Source of the DNA: Tildeniella torsiva UHER 1998/13D
GTDB lineage: Bacteria; Cyanobacteriota; Cyanobacteriia; Phormidesmidales; Phormidesmidaceae
DNA: 64,000 nt
Assembly (NCBI GenBank): GCA_019358835.1
Contig: JAHHIH010000004.1
Location: 248,001 to 312,000, forward strand
Direction of reading: 5' to 3'
Shown here: positions 9,555 to 18,273 of the stretch, piece after piece
Layout: each line of letters begins with the position of its first letter
Numbering within the stretch: the first letter of the stretch is position 1
Notes under the pieces: generated by a model
Databases searched by the model: none
The model's input: only the letters and a program-made list of their open reading frames with translations
Told to the model about the DNA's origin: nothing
Position numbers and translations under genes: made by a program

Positions 9555-10694
9555 TTAACGCTTAACCCCACAAAAAGCCACCCAGCTCGCATTGGTGTTG
9601 CCCTGCTGGGCCGCATAGTAGCCCGGCACATAGTGAAGGTGAAACGCATTGGGTGCAAACCCCGCCGCTAGGGCATAGGTCGGAAAGTCGGCAAAGCTTG
9701 AAGAAGCCAGATAGGGTTCTGAATTAGCCCAGACCTCGGTGTCGCGGAAGTATCGGGCGACCATGGTAGGCGGGGCCAGAAATAATTTGCTCTCCAAATG
9801 CACCATCATGCCGCCGGGCTTGAGCAGGCGATAGCTTTCGGCAAAGACTCGCTGCCTCGCCACTCCCGGAATTTCGTGCAGCAGAATGTGGCTCACCACC
9901 AAATCAAACGACTGATCGGCAAATTCGGTACTCTCGGCATTTTGCTGAGAGAAATAAACTGTCTGGTTCAAAACCCGAGCCCGCGCGATCGCATATCTCA
10001 ACAGCGACGGACTCAAATCAATTCCCCAAACCTGGGCCTGGGGATAGGCCGATGTATAGGGCAAGGTGCTGTGACCGACTGAACACCCTAAATCTAAAAT
10101 CTGCCGGGGTTTAAACTCGGGGTAGTGCTTGTTCAAGACATGGTGAATCAAGGTCTGGCCGAGTTCGTCGTTGAGGGGGCCAAACCACCCTCTGCCGTAG
10201 AGAAAAACGCCGTGGTCGTACAGCGCTCCAGACTCAAAACTGTCGGCTTCAAGGTCTCGCAGATAGCCCCCCGGCATGCGATGAATATGGGCCTTGAGCT
10301 GATGGGAAGGGATGGCTAGATCTGGATTTAGCTCTAGGCTTCCCTGGCCTTGCTGGTGGGATTGATAGACCGCTTCAAGGCGCTGTCGATCCGACTCAAT
10401 ATCGGCCAGCACCTGGCTCCACAACCGATCTTGCAGCACCCCCCGACCCCAGTGAACCGCCTGCACCGCTGGGCACGCATCTAGAACGGGGCGCACCTTT
10501 AGGTACAGTTTGTCCTGGTTTTCTTCGTGGGGATAGGCTGTGATGGCGTCATCGATCTGCTGCTGAAACAGTTGAAACATCGCCTCCCCAAATGCCTTTG
10601 CGTTGCACGCGAATTCTAGGTCAGCTGCTGGGGTATGGGCCTGGGGAATTAAGGCATGTTGGAGTTGGGGATATCGAAAAACTGTATTGTTCAT
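9555..10694 (-). CDS. Class I SAM-dependent methyltransferase with long N-terminal domain
   Basis: Predicted methyltransferase (379 aa). The Rossmann core begins near residue 196 with motif I ILDLGCSVGHST, followed by WGIDLSPSLL (acidic ribose-binding residue), the FDLVVSHILLHE motif and LLKPGGMM. The first 190 residues are an extra domain with no motif I recognise; it may bind the substrate. The substrate is unknown. The gene stands alone on the minus strand between KefC and an intradiol dioxygenase, both facing other ways or well separated, so context does not help. Start ATG 10694 gives the longest consistent frame. Confidence 0.8.
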   Translation of the reverse strand: MNNTVFRYPQLQHALIPQAHTPAADLEFACNAKAFGEAMFQLFQQQIDDAITAYPHEENQDKLYLKVRPVLDACPAVQAVHWGRGVLQDRLWSQVLADIESDRQRLEAVYQSHQQGQGSLELNPDLAIPSHQLKAHIHRMPGGYLRDLEADSFESGALYDHGVFLYGRGWFGPLNDELGQTLIHHVLNKHYPEFKPRQILDLGCSVGHSTLPYTSAYPQAQVWGIDLSPSLLRYAIARARVLNQTVYFSQQNAESTEFADQSFDLVVSHILLHEIPGVARQRVFAESYRLLKPGGMMVHLESKLFLAPPTMVARYFRDTEVWANSEPYLASSSFADFPTYALAAGFAPNAFHLHYVPGYYAAQQGNTNASWVAFCGVKR

Positions 10695-10908
10695 CCCATC
10701 ACGCTCCTACTCAACAACCGGTGTGCTCTGAGTGATCACTTAAACCCAACGGTGGCCAATGGTTCTGTCTGCGCCGCTGCAACCTGGACTATTGGCAGAA
10801 AATTTTATCGCCCGATAACTATGATTTTCCCCTGCCTGTCTAAGGTCAGGGCTACCCCTCAAACATTCTTCAAACCCAGCCGCGATTAATCCCCTTTAGG
10901 CTGACTGC

Positions 10909-11703
10909 TCAGGCCAGCTCAAGCCCGACATCGAAGCGGCCAGTGTAGCCCTCTCCATCCTGAGTAACAGCAAGTGTTAACTGCTCGCCACCCCCTTGAA
11001 AGATGCCGTCATTTGAGTTGCGGGTGGTGCGCTGCCCGCTAGTGCTGTAAGGAGCCTGGGTGTAGATGCGATCGCTCAAGGCATCGTCAAAGTAAAGCTG
11101 TGAGGTGAATTCATAGCCCTGGCTATTGCTTTGGCCATTGTTTTGGACAGAGGCTCCACTGGTGCGAATTTTGAAGTGAATGTGAACGGTTCTACCGGGA
11201 TACCAGCCGGGGTAAATGGTCAGAAACTCGACTGTGCCATCCCCACCAGTGACCTGGGAGCCGCGCAAAAATTTTTGCCCCAGGGTGCTGAAGCTGCGAT
11301 CGCTGACATCCGAATAAACGCCCGTAGCATCGCAGTGCCAGACATCGACAATCGCCCCGGCCAGCGGCGCGCAGCTGTCGCCCCCCATCTGCGAGACCTG
11401 AAACTGTAGCCTTAGGGGAACCCCCGGTTTCACGGCACCACTAGCGGGGTCAGCGCGAATATCCGAACGATTCAGCCCTTCATCGACAAAATATGGGCCT
11501 TCGGTCTGCTGGGGCCGCACCGTGCAGGCTGGCTGCCCCGCCGCTGGAGATTGGGCAGAAGCGGCGCTGAACGGAGCTGAGGCGGAGGGCCTACGAAAAC
11601 AGCCGACCAGCAAAACGGCCAGGGTGCCGCCGAGAAAGCCCAGCAGGTTTCGCCGCTTTAGGCTGACTCTAGGGGCCGGTGCAGATACATATTGTTTTGG
11701 CAT
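10909..11703 (-). CDS. Exported intradiol ring-cleavage dioxygenase-like protein
   Basis: Member of the intradiol (protocatechuate/catechol) dioxygenase family, 264 aa from ATG 11703, non-haem Fe(III). A twin-arginine-like KRRNLLGFLGG is followed by a hydrophobic run ending in the lipobox LLVGC, so it is probably exported as a lipoprotein. The catalytic part has DVWHCDATGVYSDV (Tyr ligand) and YPGWYPGRTVHIHFK (Tyr and two His ligands), so all four iron ligands are present. The N-terminal QTEGPYF is typical of the exported subgroup. ATG 11703 is preferred because the 16-residue upstream extension has no signal character. Substrate unknown; aromatic compounds outside the membrane are likely. 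Confidence 0.87.
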   Translation of the reverse strand: MPKQYVSAPAPRVSLKRRNLLGFLGGTLAVLLVGCFRRPSASAPFSAASAQSPAAGQPACTVRPQQTEGPYFVDEGLNRSDIRADPASGAVKPGVPLRLQFQVSQMGGDSCAPLAGAIVDVWHCDATGVYSDVSDRSFSTLGQKFLRGSQVTGGDGTVEFLTIYPGWYPGRTVHIHFKIRTSGASVQNNGQSNSQGYEFTSQLYFDDALSDRIYTQAPYSTSGQRTTRNSNDGIFQGGGEQLTLAVTQDGEGYTGRFDVGLELA

Positions 11704-11856
11704 GGGGTGAGGGGCATTGTTATATCGACAGCTTTCATTCAGCCAAATCAAGATGACCGTTCACGCTTAGATCAAATTACAGGTTTGTTATAGAGCAGAA
11801 GGACTAATCCCTGCTTGGCTGACAAAACTTGTTGCTTGATTTCTGGAAGCCCTCAC

Positions 11857-12129
11857 CCGAGGGGCTACTGTGTACACATAAGTCCTAAAACCCTTGCTGT
11901 CAGGGCTTTTCCCTCATCCCCCAACCCCTTCTCTCAGGGCGGGAGAAGGGGGGCCGGAAACAGCCGGAAACAGCCCGAAATGCTTGTCTTGCCTCCCCCT
12001 CTCCCATTTTTGGGAGAGGGGGACTGAGGGGGTGAGGGCCGAGATGTGTGTACACAGCAGCCCGAGGGGAGAGGGAACCGGAGGGGCGGATCGGCTCTTC
12101 TCCCAGAGGGCTAGGGGTTGGGGTGAGGG
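11857..12129. repeat. MITE-like palindromic repeat element
   Basis: The 410-base gap has no gene but a nested set of inverted repeats. An outer pair, GGGCTACTGTGTACACA (near 11864-11880) and an inverted copy (12046-12062), carries the palindrome TGTGTACACA. A second pair, CCCTCATCCCCCAACCCC (11911-11928) and GGGGTTGGGGTGAGGG (12114-12129), is near-complementary. Inside is a perfect 12-bp hairpin, CCCCCTCTCCCA (11995-12006) with TGGGAGAGGGGG (12011-12022). No transposase is present. It resembles the small mobile palindromes common in filamentous cyanobacteria. Confidence 0.65.
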
Positions 12130-12162
12130 CCATAAACTTTTGTCGGTCAACCACCCAAAACC

Positions 12163-12606
12163 TCAATCGGTCATAAGCTCGGCGTCGTTGACGTGGCCCG
12201 CCCCATCGAGCTTAATCACCAGCCATTCGTAGTCAATACTGATGAAGCTACGCTCTGGCCCCAGCATGTAGACCATGTCGTAGCCTACAAAGCCGTTTTG
12301 CGGGTCTGGTGGGCCGAGCAGCTCAATCACACCAGCTTGGGGTCTGCCCAGTAGAAGGTATTTCGCCAGCAGATCATCCACCATGCAGAGACGAACATAG
12401 GTTGGATCGGTGCTGAGCTTTGGATCGTTCCACTGGGTGGGGTTGAACTGGGTGTAGCCACGGCAGTGCTGCCACTGCTTCCAGTTGGTTTGGGCCAGTA
12501 GACCGCCCACTACCACAAACGGGAAGCTCGTTACCAAGACGCCTCCAACCGCTAAGGCGATCAGCAGGCGGCGCTTTGATTTTGAGTTTTTGGCGGCGGG
12601 CGGCAT
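12163..12606 (-). CDS. Membrane-anchored protein of unknown function, weakly BamE-like
   Basis: A 147-aa protein with a basic N-terminus and one hydrophobic segment (about residues 13-38), either a signal anchor or an uncleaved signal peptide, and an extracytoplasmic remainder. The pattern IELLGPPD...YDMVYMLG...WLVIKLDGAGHVND recalls the BamE/SmpA fold, where LLGxPD is followed by beta strands, but the match is loose. Two cysteines (about residues 49 and 74) could pair. Start at ATG 12606. No operon partner. Confidence 0.7.
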   Translation of the reverse strand: MPPAAKNSKSKRRLLIALAVGGVLVTSFPFVVVGGLLAQTNWKQWQHCRGYTQFNPTQWNDPKLSTDPTYVRLCMVDDLLAKYLLLGRPQAGVIELLGPPDPQNGFVGYDMVYMLGPERSFISIDYEWLVIKLDGAGHVNDAELMTD

Positions 12607-12735
12607 CGTGAATTGGGGCGAAGATCGCAGGTCTATGGAAACATGCTACCCACGGTCAGCCAAAAATCCCAGGTTGGGCCTCAGCCTTGGGGGCGATGGT
12701 CAAAGACCGGCCTCCTAGGGCGATCGCACCTCAAT

Positions 12736-12918
12736 CTACACGTAGCGCCGCACCATCTGCTCTAGCTTATGAACCATCTGCTGAAGCCGCTGGTTTTCTT
12801 GGCGCAGGGCATTATTTTCGGCCTGGAGGCGTTGATTTTCTTGTCTTAGGGCCTGGTTGTCTGGGTGTAGCTGCTCTGGAAGTGAGGCGTACATGGTGGG
12901 TGACAGAGAATTGTCCAT
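12736..12918 (-). CDS. Small coiled-coil (leucine-zipper-like) protein
   Basis: A 60-aa open frame whose residues 18-57 are almost pure heptad repeat, with ALRQENQRLQ occurring twice, Leu and Asn in zipper positions, and few other features. The amphipathic pattern is too regular to be chance translation of non-coding DNA. It should form a dimeric or tetrameric coiled coil. No DNA-binding basic region precedes it. ATG 12918 or the internal ATG at residue 9 could be the start. Function unknown; it lies alone between a membrane protein and murJ. Confidence 0.55.
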   Translation of the reverse strand: MDNSLSPTMYASLPEQLHPDNQALRQENQRLQAENNALRQENQRLQQMVHKLEQMVRRYV

Positions 12919-13134
12919 GAGGTCTGAGGGCGGCCAGTTGCAGGGATGACCTACCTAAAGGGGGTTGCGCTATATCTCTATTCTGGCCTGGCCCCAGGTC
13001 AGAGCCGGAAACCGTAATCAAGCGCAATAGCTCCTGCCCAGCGTCCCGATGGCGGGCTCAATTATGCAGTTAAATGGGGGATGGTTCTGGATGCCAACGG
13101 TGGCTCCGCTGCTATTCACCCCCTGTGAGGCCCT

Positions 13135-14742
13135 GTGTCAGACGCCAAACCTTCCCGTTCGTTGGCCAATATTGCGGGCATTGTGGCGATCGCCACCATC
13201 CTCAGCAAGTTTGTGGGGCTGTTTCGTCAGCAGGCGATCGGGGCGGCCTTTGCGGTGGGGTCGGTGGCCGATGCCTACAGTTTTGCCTACATCATCCCCG
13301 GCTTCTTGCTGATTTTGCTGGGGGGCATCAACGGGCCGTTTCACAGTGCGATCGTCAGCGTGGTGGCGCGGCAGCAAGACCGCAAAGATACCGCTGCCCT
13401 CATCGAAGCCGTCAATACGCTGGTGGGGCTGATGTTGATTGGCCTCTCGCTGCTGCTGATTGTGCTGGCCGGGCCGATCATCAATACCATTGCCCCTGGT
13501 CTGGCCCTAAACGACCCCGTGGCAAGGGATATGGCGGTATTGCAGCTCCGCATTATGGCACCTATGGCCGTGCTGGCAGGGCTGATTGGCACAGGCTTTG
13601 GGGCTCTGAATGCCGATAACCAGTTTTGGCTGCCGTCGATTAGCCCGATTTTTTCGAGCGGGGCGGTGCTGGTGGGGCTGGGGCTGCTCTATGGGGCGAT
13701 CGGCAGCGAGGTGACCAGCCCTGAGTTTTTTATGGTGGGTAGTGCGGTACTGGCTGGCAGCACGCTGGGCGGGGCGGTCTTGCAGTGGCTGGTGCAGCTG
13801 CCAGCCCTGTGGAAGTCTGGCCTGGGGCGACCGCGGCTGCGCTTTGACTGGTCGATGCCCGAGGTGCAAGAGGTAATGCAGGTGCTGCTGCCCGCTACGC
13901 TGTCGTCGGGGATGCTGCAAATCAACCTGTTTACCAACCTCTTTTTTGCCTCGTTTATTCCCGGTACGGCGGCGGCGCTGAGCTATGCAAACCTGCTCGT
14001 GCAAACGCCGCTAGGCATTATCTCCAACGTGATTTTGGTGCCGTTTTTGCCCATGTTTGCCCGCCTGGCCGACCCCGCAGACTGGCCCGAACTCAAGCTT
14101 CGCATTCGCCAAAGCCTGCTGTTTACGGCGTTGACTATGCTGCCCCTGGGGGCGATGTTTGTGGTGCTGGCCTTGCCCATGGTGCGGGTGATCTACGAAC
14201 GGGGTGCCTTTGACCAGGAGGCGTCAAACCTGGTGACCTCGCTCTTGATGGTCTACGGCATTGGCATGTTTGTGTACCTGGCTCGCGATGTGCTGGTGCG
14301 GGTGTTTTACGCCCTGGGCGATGGACAGACGCCCTTTCGCATTAGCCTGATCAACATTGGGCTGAATGTGGTGATGGCGTTTTGGTTCATTCGCTGGCTG
14401 GGGGCACCGGGGCTAGTGCTGGCTACCGTGGGGGTGAATGTGTTTTCGACCCTGGCGCTGACGGTAATTTTGCATCGGCGGCTGCGGGGGCTGCCGTTGG
14501 GAGAATGGGGGGGCGCGATCGCCCTGCTCACCCTGCTCAGCTTCATTGCTGGCACCGCCGCCTGGGGCACCCTTCGAGGGCTCGAAATCTGGCTTGGCAC
14601 CCAAGGCATTGGCGTGCTGCTGCTGCAACTGCTTATTCCCGGCGGGGTAGGGCTGCTGATCTTCATAGTTGGCGCATTCCTACTGCCCATACCCGAGACG
14701 AAGCAGCTCGCCGCGCGGATTCGCGAGCGGGTGAGGCGGTAA
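13135..14742 (+). CDS. murJ: Lipid II flippase MurJ (MviN family)
   Basis: Polytopic MOP-superfamily transporter (535 aa) that moves lipid II across the cytoplasmic membrane for peptidoglycan synthesis. The sequence has about 14 hydrophobic helices. The opening SLANIAGIVAIATILSKFVGLFRQQAIGAAF is characteristic of MurJ, as is RVIYERGAFD (about residues 348-357) and the cavity arginine-rich region. The start is a GTG at 13135, since homology begins a few residues later and no ATG lies in the same frame nearby. It is transcribed on its own; the region after it carries an AT-rich dispersed repeat. Confidence 0.93.
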   Translation: MSDAKPSRSLANIAGIVAIATILSKFVGLFRQQAIGAAFAVGSVADAYSFAYIIPGFLLILLGGINGPFHSAIVSVVARQQDRKDTAALIEAVNTLVGLMLIGLSLLLIVLAGPIINTIAPGLALNDPVARDMAVLQLRIMAPMAVLAGLIGTGFGALNADNQFWLPSISPIFSSGAVLVGLGLLYGAIGSEVTSPEFFMVGSAVLAGSTLGGAVLQWLVQLPALWKSGLGRPRLRFDWSMPEVQEVMQVLLPATLSSGMLQINLFTNLFFASFIPGTAAALSYANLLVQTPLGIISNVILVPFLPMFARLADPADWPELKLRIRQSLLFTALTMLPLGAMFVVLALPMVRVIYERGAFDQEASNLVTSLLMVYGIGMFVYLARDVLVRVFYALGDGQTPFRISLINIGLNVVMAFWFIRWLGAPGLVLATVGVNVFSTLALTVILHRRLRGLPLGEWGGAIALLTLLSFIAGTAAWGTLRGLEIWLGTQGIGVLLLQLLIPGGVGLLIFIVGAFLLPIPETKQLAARIRERVRR

Positions 14743-14758
14743 GGGGGGTGAAGAAGTT

Positions 14759-14826
14759 CTAAATTTTGAGTTTTGAATTACGTCTTGAAGCAGCAACTCA
14801 AAATTCAAAACTAAACATCCAAAACT
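14759..14826. repeat. AT-rich dispersed inverted repeat
   Basis: AGTTTTGAATT (14769-14779) and AATTCAAAACT (14802-14812) are inverted copies, surrounded by AACTCAAAA and CAAAACTTTC words. The same words recur at 40316-40380, so this is a member of a dispersed family in this genome. Confidence 0.6.
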
Positions 14827-14890
14827 TTCTCCCCCACCTTCCCCATCTCCCTACCCGCTATCCTAAAAAGGCAATCCCCAGAGAAGCCCT

Positions 14891-17203
14891 ATGACAACGG
14901 CAGCACCCGTCGATCGCGAGGCCGCGCTACAGGAGATTCTCGCTGGGCTGCGCCGGGGGCAGCAGGCGCTAGCTGACTGGGAAGGCGGTCGGTTAGCGGT
15001 GTCAGCAGTGCCGGGCTCGGGCAAGTCTACGGGTATGGCGGCGGCGGCGGCGATCGCGATCGCTCGCCACCAGCTCCATTTGAACCGCCAGCTGGTGCTG
15101 GTTACCTTTACGCGATCGGCGGCGGCGAACCTCAAGGCTAAGGTGCGCGGCCACCTGAAGCAATTGGGACTTCCCCAGACCAGTTTCACGGTCTCTACTC
15201 TCCACGGGTTGGCCCTCACCATCGCCACCCGTAATCCTGAACTCTCCAACCTCAACCTAGATACGCTGACGCTGGTTTCACCCTCCCAAAACAACCGCAT
15301 TCTGCGGGCCTGCGTGGAGCAGTGGATTGTGGCCAACCCCGACCTCTACTCCCACTTGATCGAAGGGCGGCAGTTTGATGGCGAAGAAACCGAGCAGCTC
15401 AGGCGGCAGTCGGTACTGCGCACCGAGGTACTGCCCAGCCTGGCCCACACCGTGATTCGCGAAGCTAAAAGCTCAGGGCTGATGCCCGCCGCCCTGCTAG
15501 ATCTGGCTCAAAACGTCAACCACTTCTTGCCGGGAGATGTAGAAGACTACGATGTGCTCACCATTGCGGCGGGTCTGTACGATCGCTACCAAACCCTGCT
15601 CTCGCAACGGGGCTGGATTGACTACGACGACATGATCTTGGGTGCCCTGCGCACCCTGGATGACCCCGACAGCCGCCGCTTTTGGCAGGGGCGTACCTTC
15701 GCTGTATTTGAAGACGAAGCGCAGGATTCGTCACCGTTGCAGACCCGGTTGTTGACCCTGCTGGCAGGCGATCCAGATAATCCCAATGGGGAGCCTAACC
15801 TGGTGCGGGTGGGTGATCCGAATCAGGCGATCAACTCGACGTTTACTCCGGCAGACCCGGTTTTCTTCAACCAGTTCTGTGACGACTGCCGCCTCCAGGG
15901 CCGCCTGGTGACGATGGATCAGGCGGGGCGCAGCAGTGGCATCATCATGGCTGCCGCCAACCGCATGCTGGCCTGGGTCAACCAGGCTCAGGTGGCTGGG
16001 CCAGAGACCCCCTTTCGCGACCAGGCGATCGCCCCCGTAGACCCCGATGATCCCCAGCTAGGAGCAAATCCAGCCCCCTTAGGAGCCGGTGTAGAAATCC
16101 TCTCGCCGCCGACCACGCTGAATACCATCAAGCTGATTGCTCAGCGAGTGAAGGATCTCTACACCGAGAACCCCGATACCAGCTTTGCCATTCTCGTTCG
16201 GGAGGGTCGGCAGGGCCAGTTTATCGGCAACCTGCTGCGCGATCCTGACCTGGTGGGGGGTGTCGATCTGCCCGCTATGGGGCTGAAGTTCTACGACGTA
16301 GGCGAGCAAGACCGACAGACCAAAGTGCCTGAAGAAATGCTCACCCTGCTGCAATTCATTGAGCGTCCTCACTCCGCCGATCGCCTCAAGGGGGCGCTGC
16401 GGGTGCTGGTCGATCGCCAGCGCATTCCTACCCAAGACCTCAACGCCCTGGCCCAGGCCCCCGAGCAGTTTCTCTACCCCGGCCCGCTGGATGCGCCGCC
16501 CGACACAGAGGCGGCGCGGACGGCGCGGCGGTACTGTGCAGGGCTGCTGCGATCGCGCCTCGAACTGCCCCCTTACAGCCTGTTTTCCTTCATTGGGCTC
16601 ACCCTGGGCTACAACCAGAGCGAGCTGGCCACCGTCGATAAGCTCGCCGCCCGCGTCAGCCAGCAAATCCGCAATGACGACACCCTGGCGGCGGCGATCG
16701 CAGTCCTCCAAGACATTGTTGGCTCCGAGCGCTTTACCGCCGTCGATACCGAAGACACCGACGATCTCTACACCCGCCCTGGCCAACTCACCCTCATCAC
16801 CATGCACAAGGCCAAAGGGCTCGATTGGGATGTCGTGTTTCTGCCCTTTCTCCACGACAAAACCATCCCCGGCACCCTGTGGGTACCGCCCCAGGGAGAG
16901 TTCCTAGGCGACTTTACCCTAGCAGAGGTGGCCCGAGCGCAGATCCGTACCCACGCTCACGCCGGTTTTGCTCCAGGGCAAGGCGAAATTCCCGACATTA
17001 TCGCTGCCTGGGAGCAGGCCAAGCACCTCAAAGCCGCCGAAGAGTATCGGCTGCTCTACGTCGCCATGACCCGTGCCAAGCGCCTGCTGTGGATGTCTGC
17101 GGCCCAGCAGGCCCCCTTTACCTGGAGCAAGCCAGAGAATGTGCAGGCGACAAACCCCTGCCCGGTGCTGCCAGTGCTAAGGGAGTGGATGGGTAAAGGG
17201 TAA
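14891..17203 (+). CDS. UvrD/PcrA-like superfamily 1 DNA helicase
   Basis: ATP-dependent DNA helicase (770 aa) of the UvrD/Rep group. Motif I AVPGSGKSTGM (about residue 40), motif Ia VTFTRSAAANLK, motif II FEDEAQDSS (Walker B, about 275), motif III/IV VGDPNQAI, motif V ITMHKAKGLDWDVVFLP (about 637) and motif VI YVAMTRAKRLL (about 722) are all present in order. No nuclease or extra domain is evident. It probably works in repair or replication restart. Start at ATG 14891; it stands alone downstream of murJ. Confidence 0.92.
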   Translation: MTTAAPVDREAALQEILAGLRRGQQALADWEGGRLAVSAVPGSGKSTGMAAAAAIAIARHQLHLNRQLVLVTFTRSAAANLKAKVRGHLKQLGLPQTSFTVSTLHGLALTIATRNPELSNLNLDTLTLVSPSQNNRILRACVEQWIVANPDLYSHLIEGRQFDGEETEQLRRQSVLRTEVLPSLAHTVIREAKSSGLMPAALLDLAQNVNHFLPGDVEDYDVLTIAAGLYDRYQTLLSQRGWIDYDDMILGALRTLDDPDSRRFWQGRTFAVFEDEAQDSSPLQTRLLTLLAGDPDNPNGEPNLVRVGDPNQAINSTFTPADPVFFNQFCDDCRLQGRLVTMDQAGRSSGIIMAAANRMLAWVNQAQVAGPETPFRDQAIAPVDPDDPQLGANPAPLGAGVEILSPPTTLNTIKLIAQRVKDLYTENPDTSFAILVREGRQGQFIGNLLRDPDLVGGVDLPAMGLKFYDVGEQDRQTKVPEEMLTLLQFIERPHSADRLKGALRVLVDRQRIPTQDLNALAQAPEQFLYPGPLDAPPDTEAARTARRYCAGLLRSRLELPPYSLFSFIGLTLGYNQSELATVDKLAARVSQQIRNDDTLAAAIAVLQDIVGSERFTAVDTEDTDDLYTRPGQLTLITMHKAKGLDWDVVFLPFLHDKTIPGTLWVPPQGEFLGDFTLAEVARAQIRTHAHAGFAPGQGEIPDIIAAWEQAKHLKAAEEYRLLYVAMTRAKRLLWMSAAQQAPFTWSKPENVQATNPCPVLPVLREWMGKG

Positions 17204-17323
17204 GGGGGTGGGATGGGTAGGGGCAGACCTGTGTGTCTGCCCTCGGCATCGGGCGATCGCAAAACCTCACTAGGGGTGAATTACAAACCCCCGCCAAAAT
17301 TCAAAATCGCAAATCTAAAACCG

Positions 17324-17605
17324 CTAGTCTATCCGCTCAATCTGCCAAAGAATTTGGTTGCCCTCACGTCGCACCCGCGACACTGACCAGTTGCGCCAGG
17401 CCCAAAATTCGCCTCGGCTAGTCACGGCGCTGGCGTTCACATCCATCAAATCGGCCAGTTCTGAACTGGTGATCAGATAGCCCTGTTTGGCGATTTCGTC
17501 GGCAATTTGCAGGGTTTCTAGAACGTTGCGGAGGTTGTCAACCCTAACCTCACGGGGTAAAGAATCAAAGTTTTCACTAATCGGAGAAGTTCCAGAGTCT
17601 GCCAT
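17324..17605 (-). CDS. Small conserved protein, possibly winged-helix-like
   Basis: A 93-aa protein with the pattern RVDNLRNVLETLQIADEIA, then GYLITSSELADLMDVNASAV and a C-terminal FWAWRNWSVSRVRREGNQILW. The middle looks like a helix-turn-helix (SSELADLMDVNASAV), and the C-terminus like a beta wing. I recall similar small hypothetical proteins in cyanobacteria but no assigned function. It is read toward the helicase gene, so the two are convergent. Confidence 0.7.
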   Translation of the reverse strand: MADSGTSPISENFDSLPREVRVDNLRNVLETLQIADEIAKQGYLITSSELADLMDVNASAVTSRGEFWAWRNWSVSRVRREGNQILWQIERID

Positions 17606-18273
17606 GATGCATGATGCCGTCCAAAGCTAAAAATCAAGCTAAATTCTACCCTCTGGCTCTGGGCTTAAGAGTAACCCAGCCCATAAATCATCTATGCTTT
17701 GCATTAAGAAAACTTATGATTGATGTAGACGCCCCTTCTTCTATGCCGAAGAAGACGGATTTTTAGTTCCTCAACAAAGACCAATTTTCTGCGCTTTAAA
17801 GTGATTCAAAGCGCACCTCAGGGGATCAGTTACTACTGCCAGCGATAGGTCGAAGGATGATATTCATCCCCAATCAGCCGACCCTATGCCTCAATTCAAG
17901 GCTTCAAGCCACTGCAACGCTTCTAGATATGGGTCAGATGATCGCGATCGCTAGCCCGACGATGGCAAAGCTGTCCGCCAGTGAGTCTAGCAGCAGGTTG
18001 CGCCACCCCAGCGTCAGCCAGACAACAGCAACCAAAATAGTGGGCGGGTCAAACAGGGTATTCATTCAGGCAATGCAAGCGAAGCATGGCTGCGCTGCCC
18101 ATTCCCACCGCTGCTGTACAGCCCCTGATGGCATGAGTTTGCGGTAATCCCAGTTTCATGCACTAAATTATCTATAGGGAGAATATTTTGGGATGTCACT
18201 TCCCAGGCTGAACTGCCGGGGTCTATGCCCTGGTCGCTCAGACTTTCTCTGTTCTTCTCACTAAGGTATCTCC
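17606..18273. other. Long spacer with a possible small membrane ORF
   Basis: No standard-size gene is convincing in this 668-base stretch. A short hairpin CTTCTTC/GAAGAAG (17735-17754) followed by ATTTTT might be a weak + strand terminator. A 43-residue minus-strand frame at 17934-18065 is listed separately. HIP1-like words (GATCGCGATCGC, 17940) are present. An AT-rich patch AAATTATCTATAGGGAGAATATTTT near 18164-18189 could be the promoter for the small gene at 18274. Confidence 0.5.
17934..18065 (-). CDS. Possible 43-residue hydrophobic small protein
   Basis: Minus-strand frame from ATG 18065 to TGA 17934 with two hydrophobic stretches (TILVAVVWLTLGW and SFAIVGLAIAII). It looks like a small membrane protein or the tail of a decayed transporter. 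No good ribosome binding site is seen upstream, and part of the frame is made of HIP1-type sequence, so it may be chance. Confidence 0.25.
   Translation of the reverse strand: MNTLFDPPTILVAVVWLTLGWRNLLLDSLADSFAIVGLAIAII

Noticed and set aside
17857-18147. 96-codon + strand frame in the 17.6-18.3 kb gap
   Set aside because: Composition is unlike protein, no ribosome site, and it overlaps a more plausible but also weak minus-strand frame.
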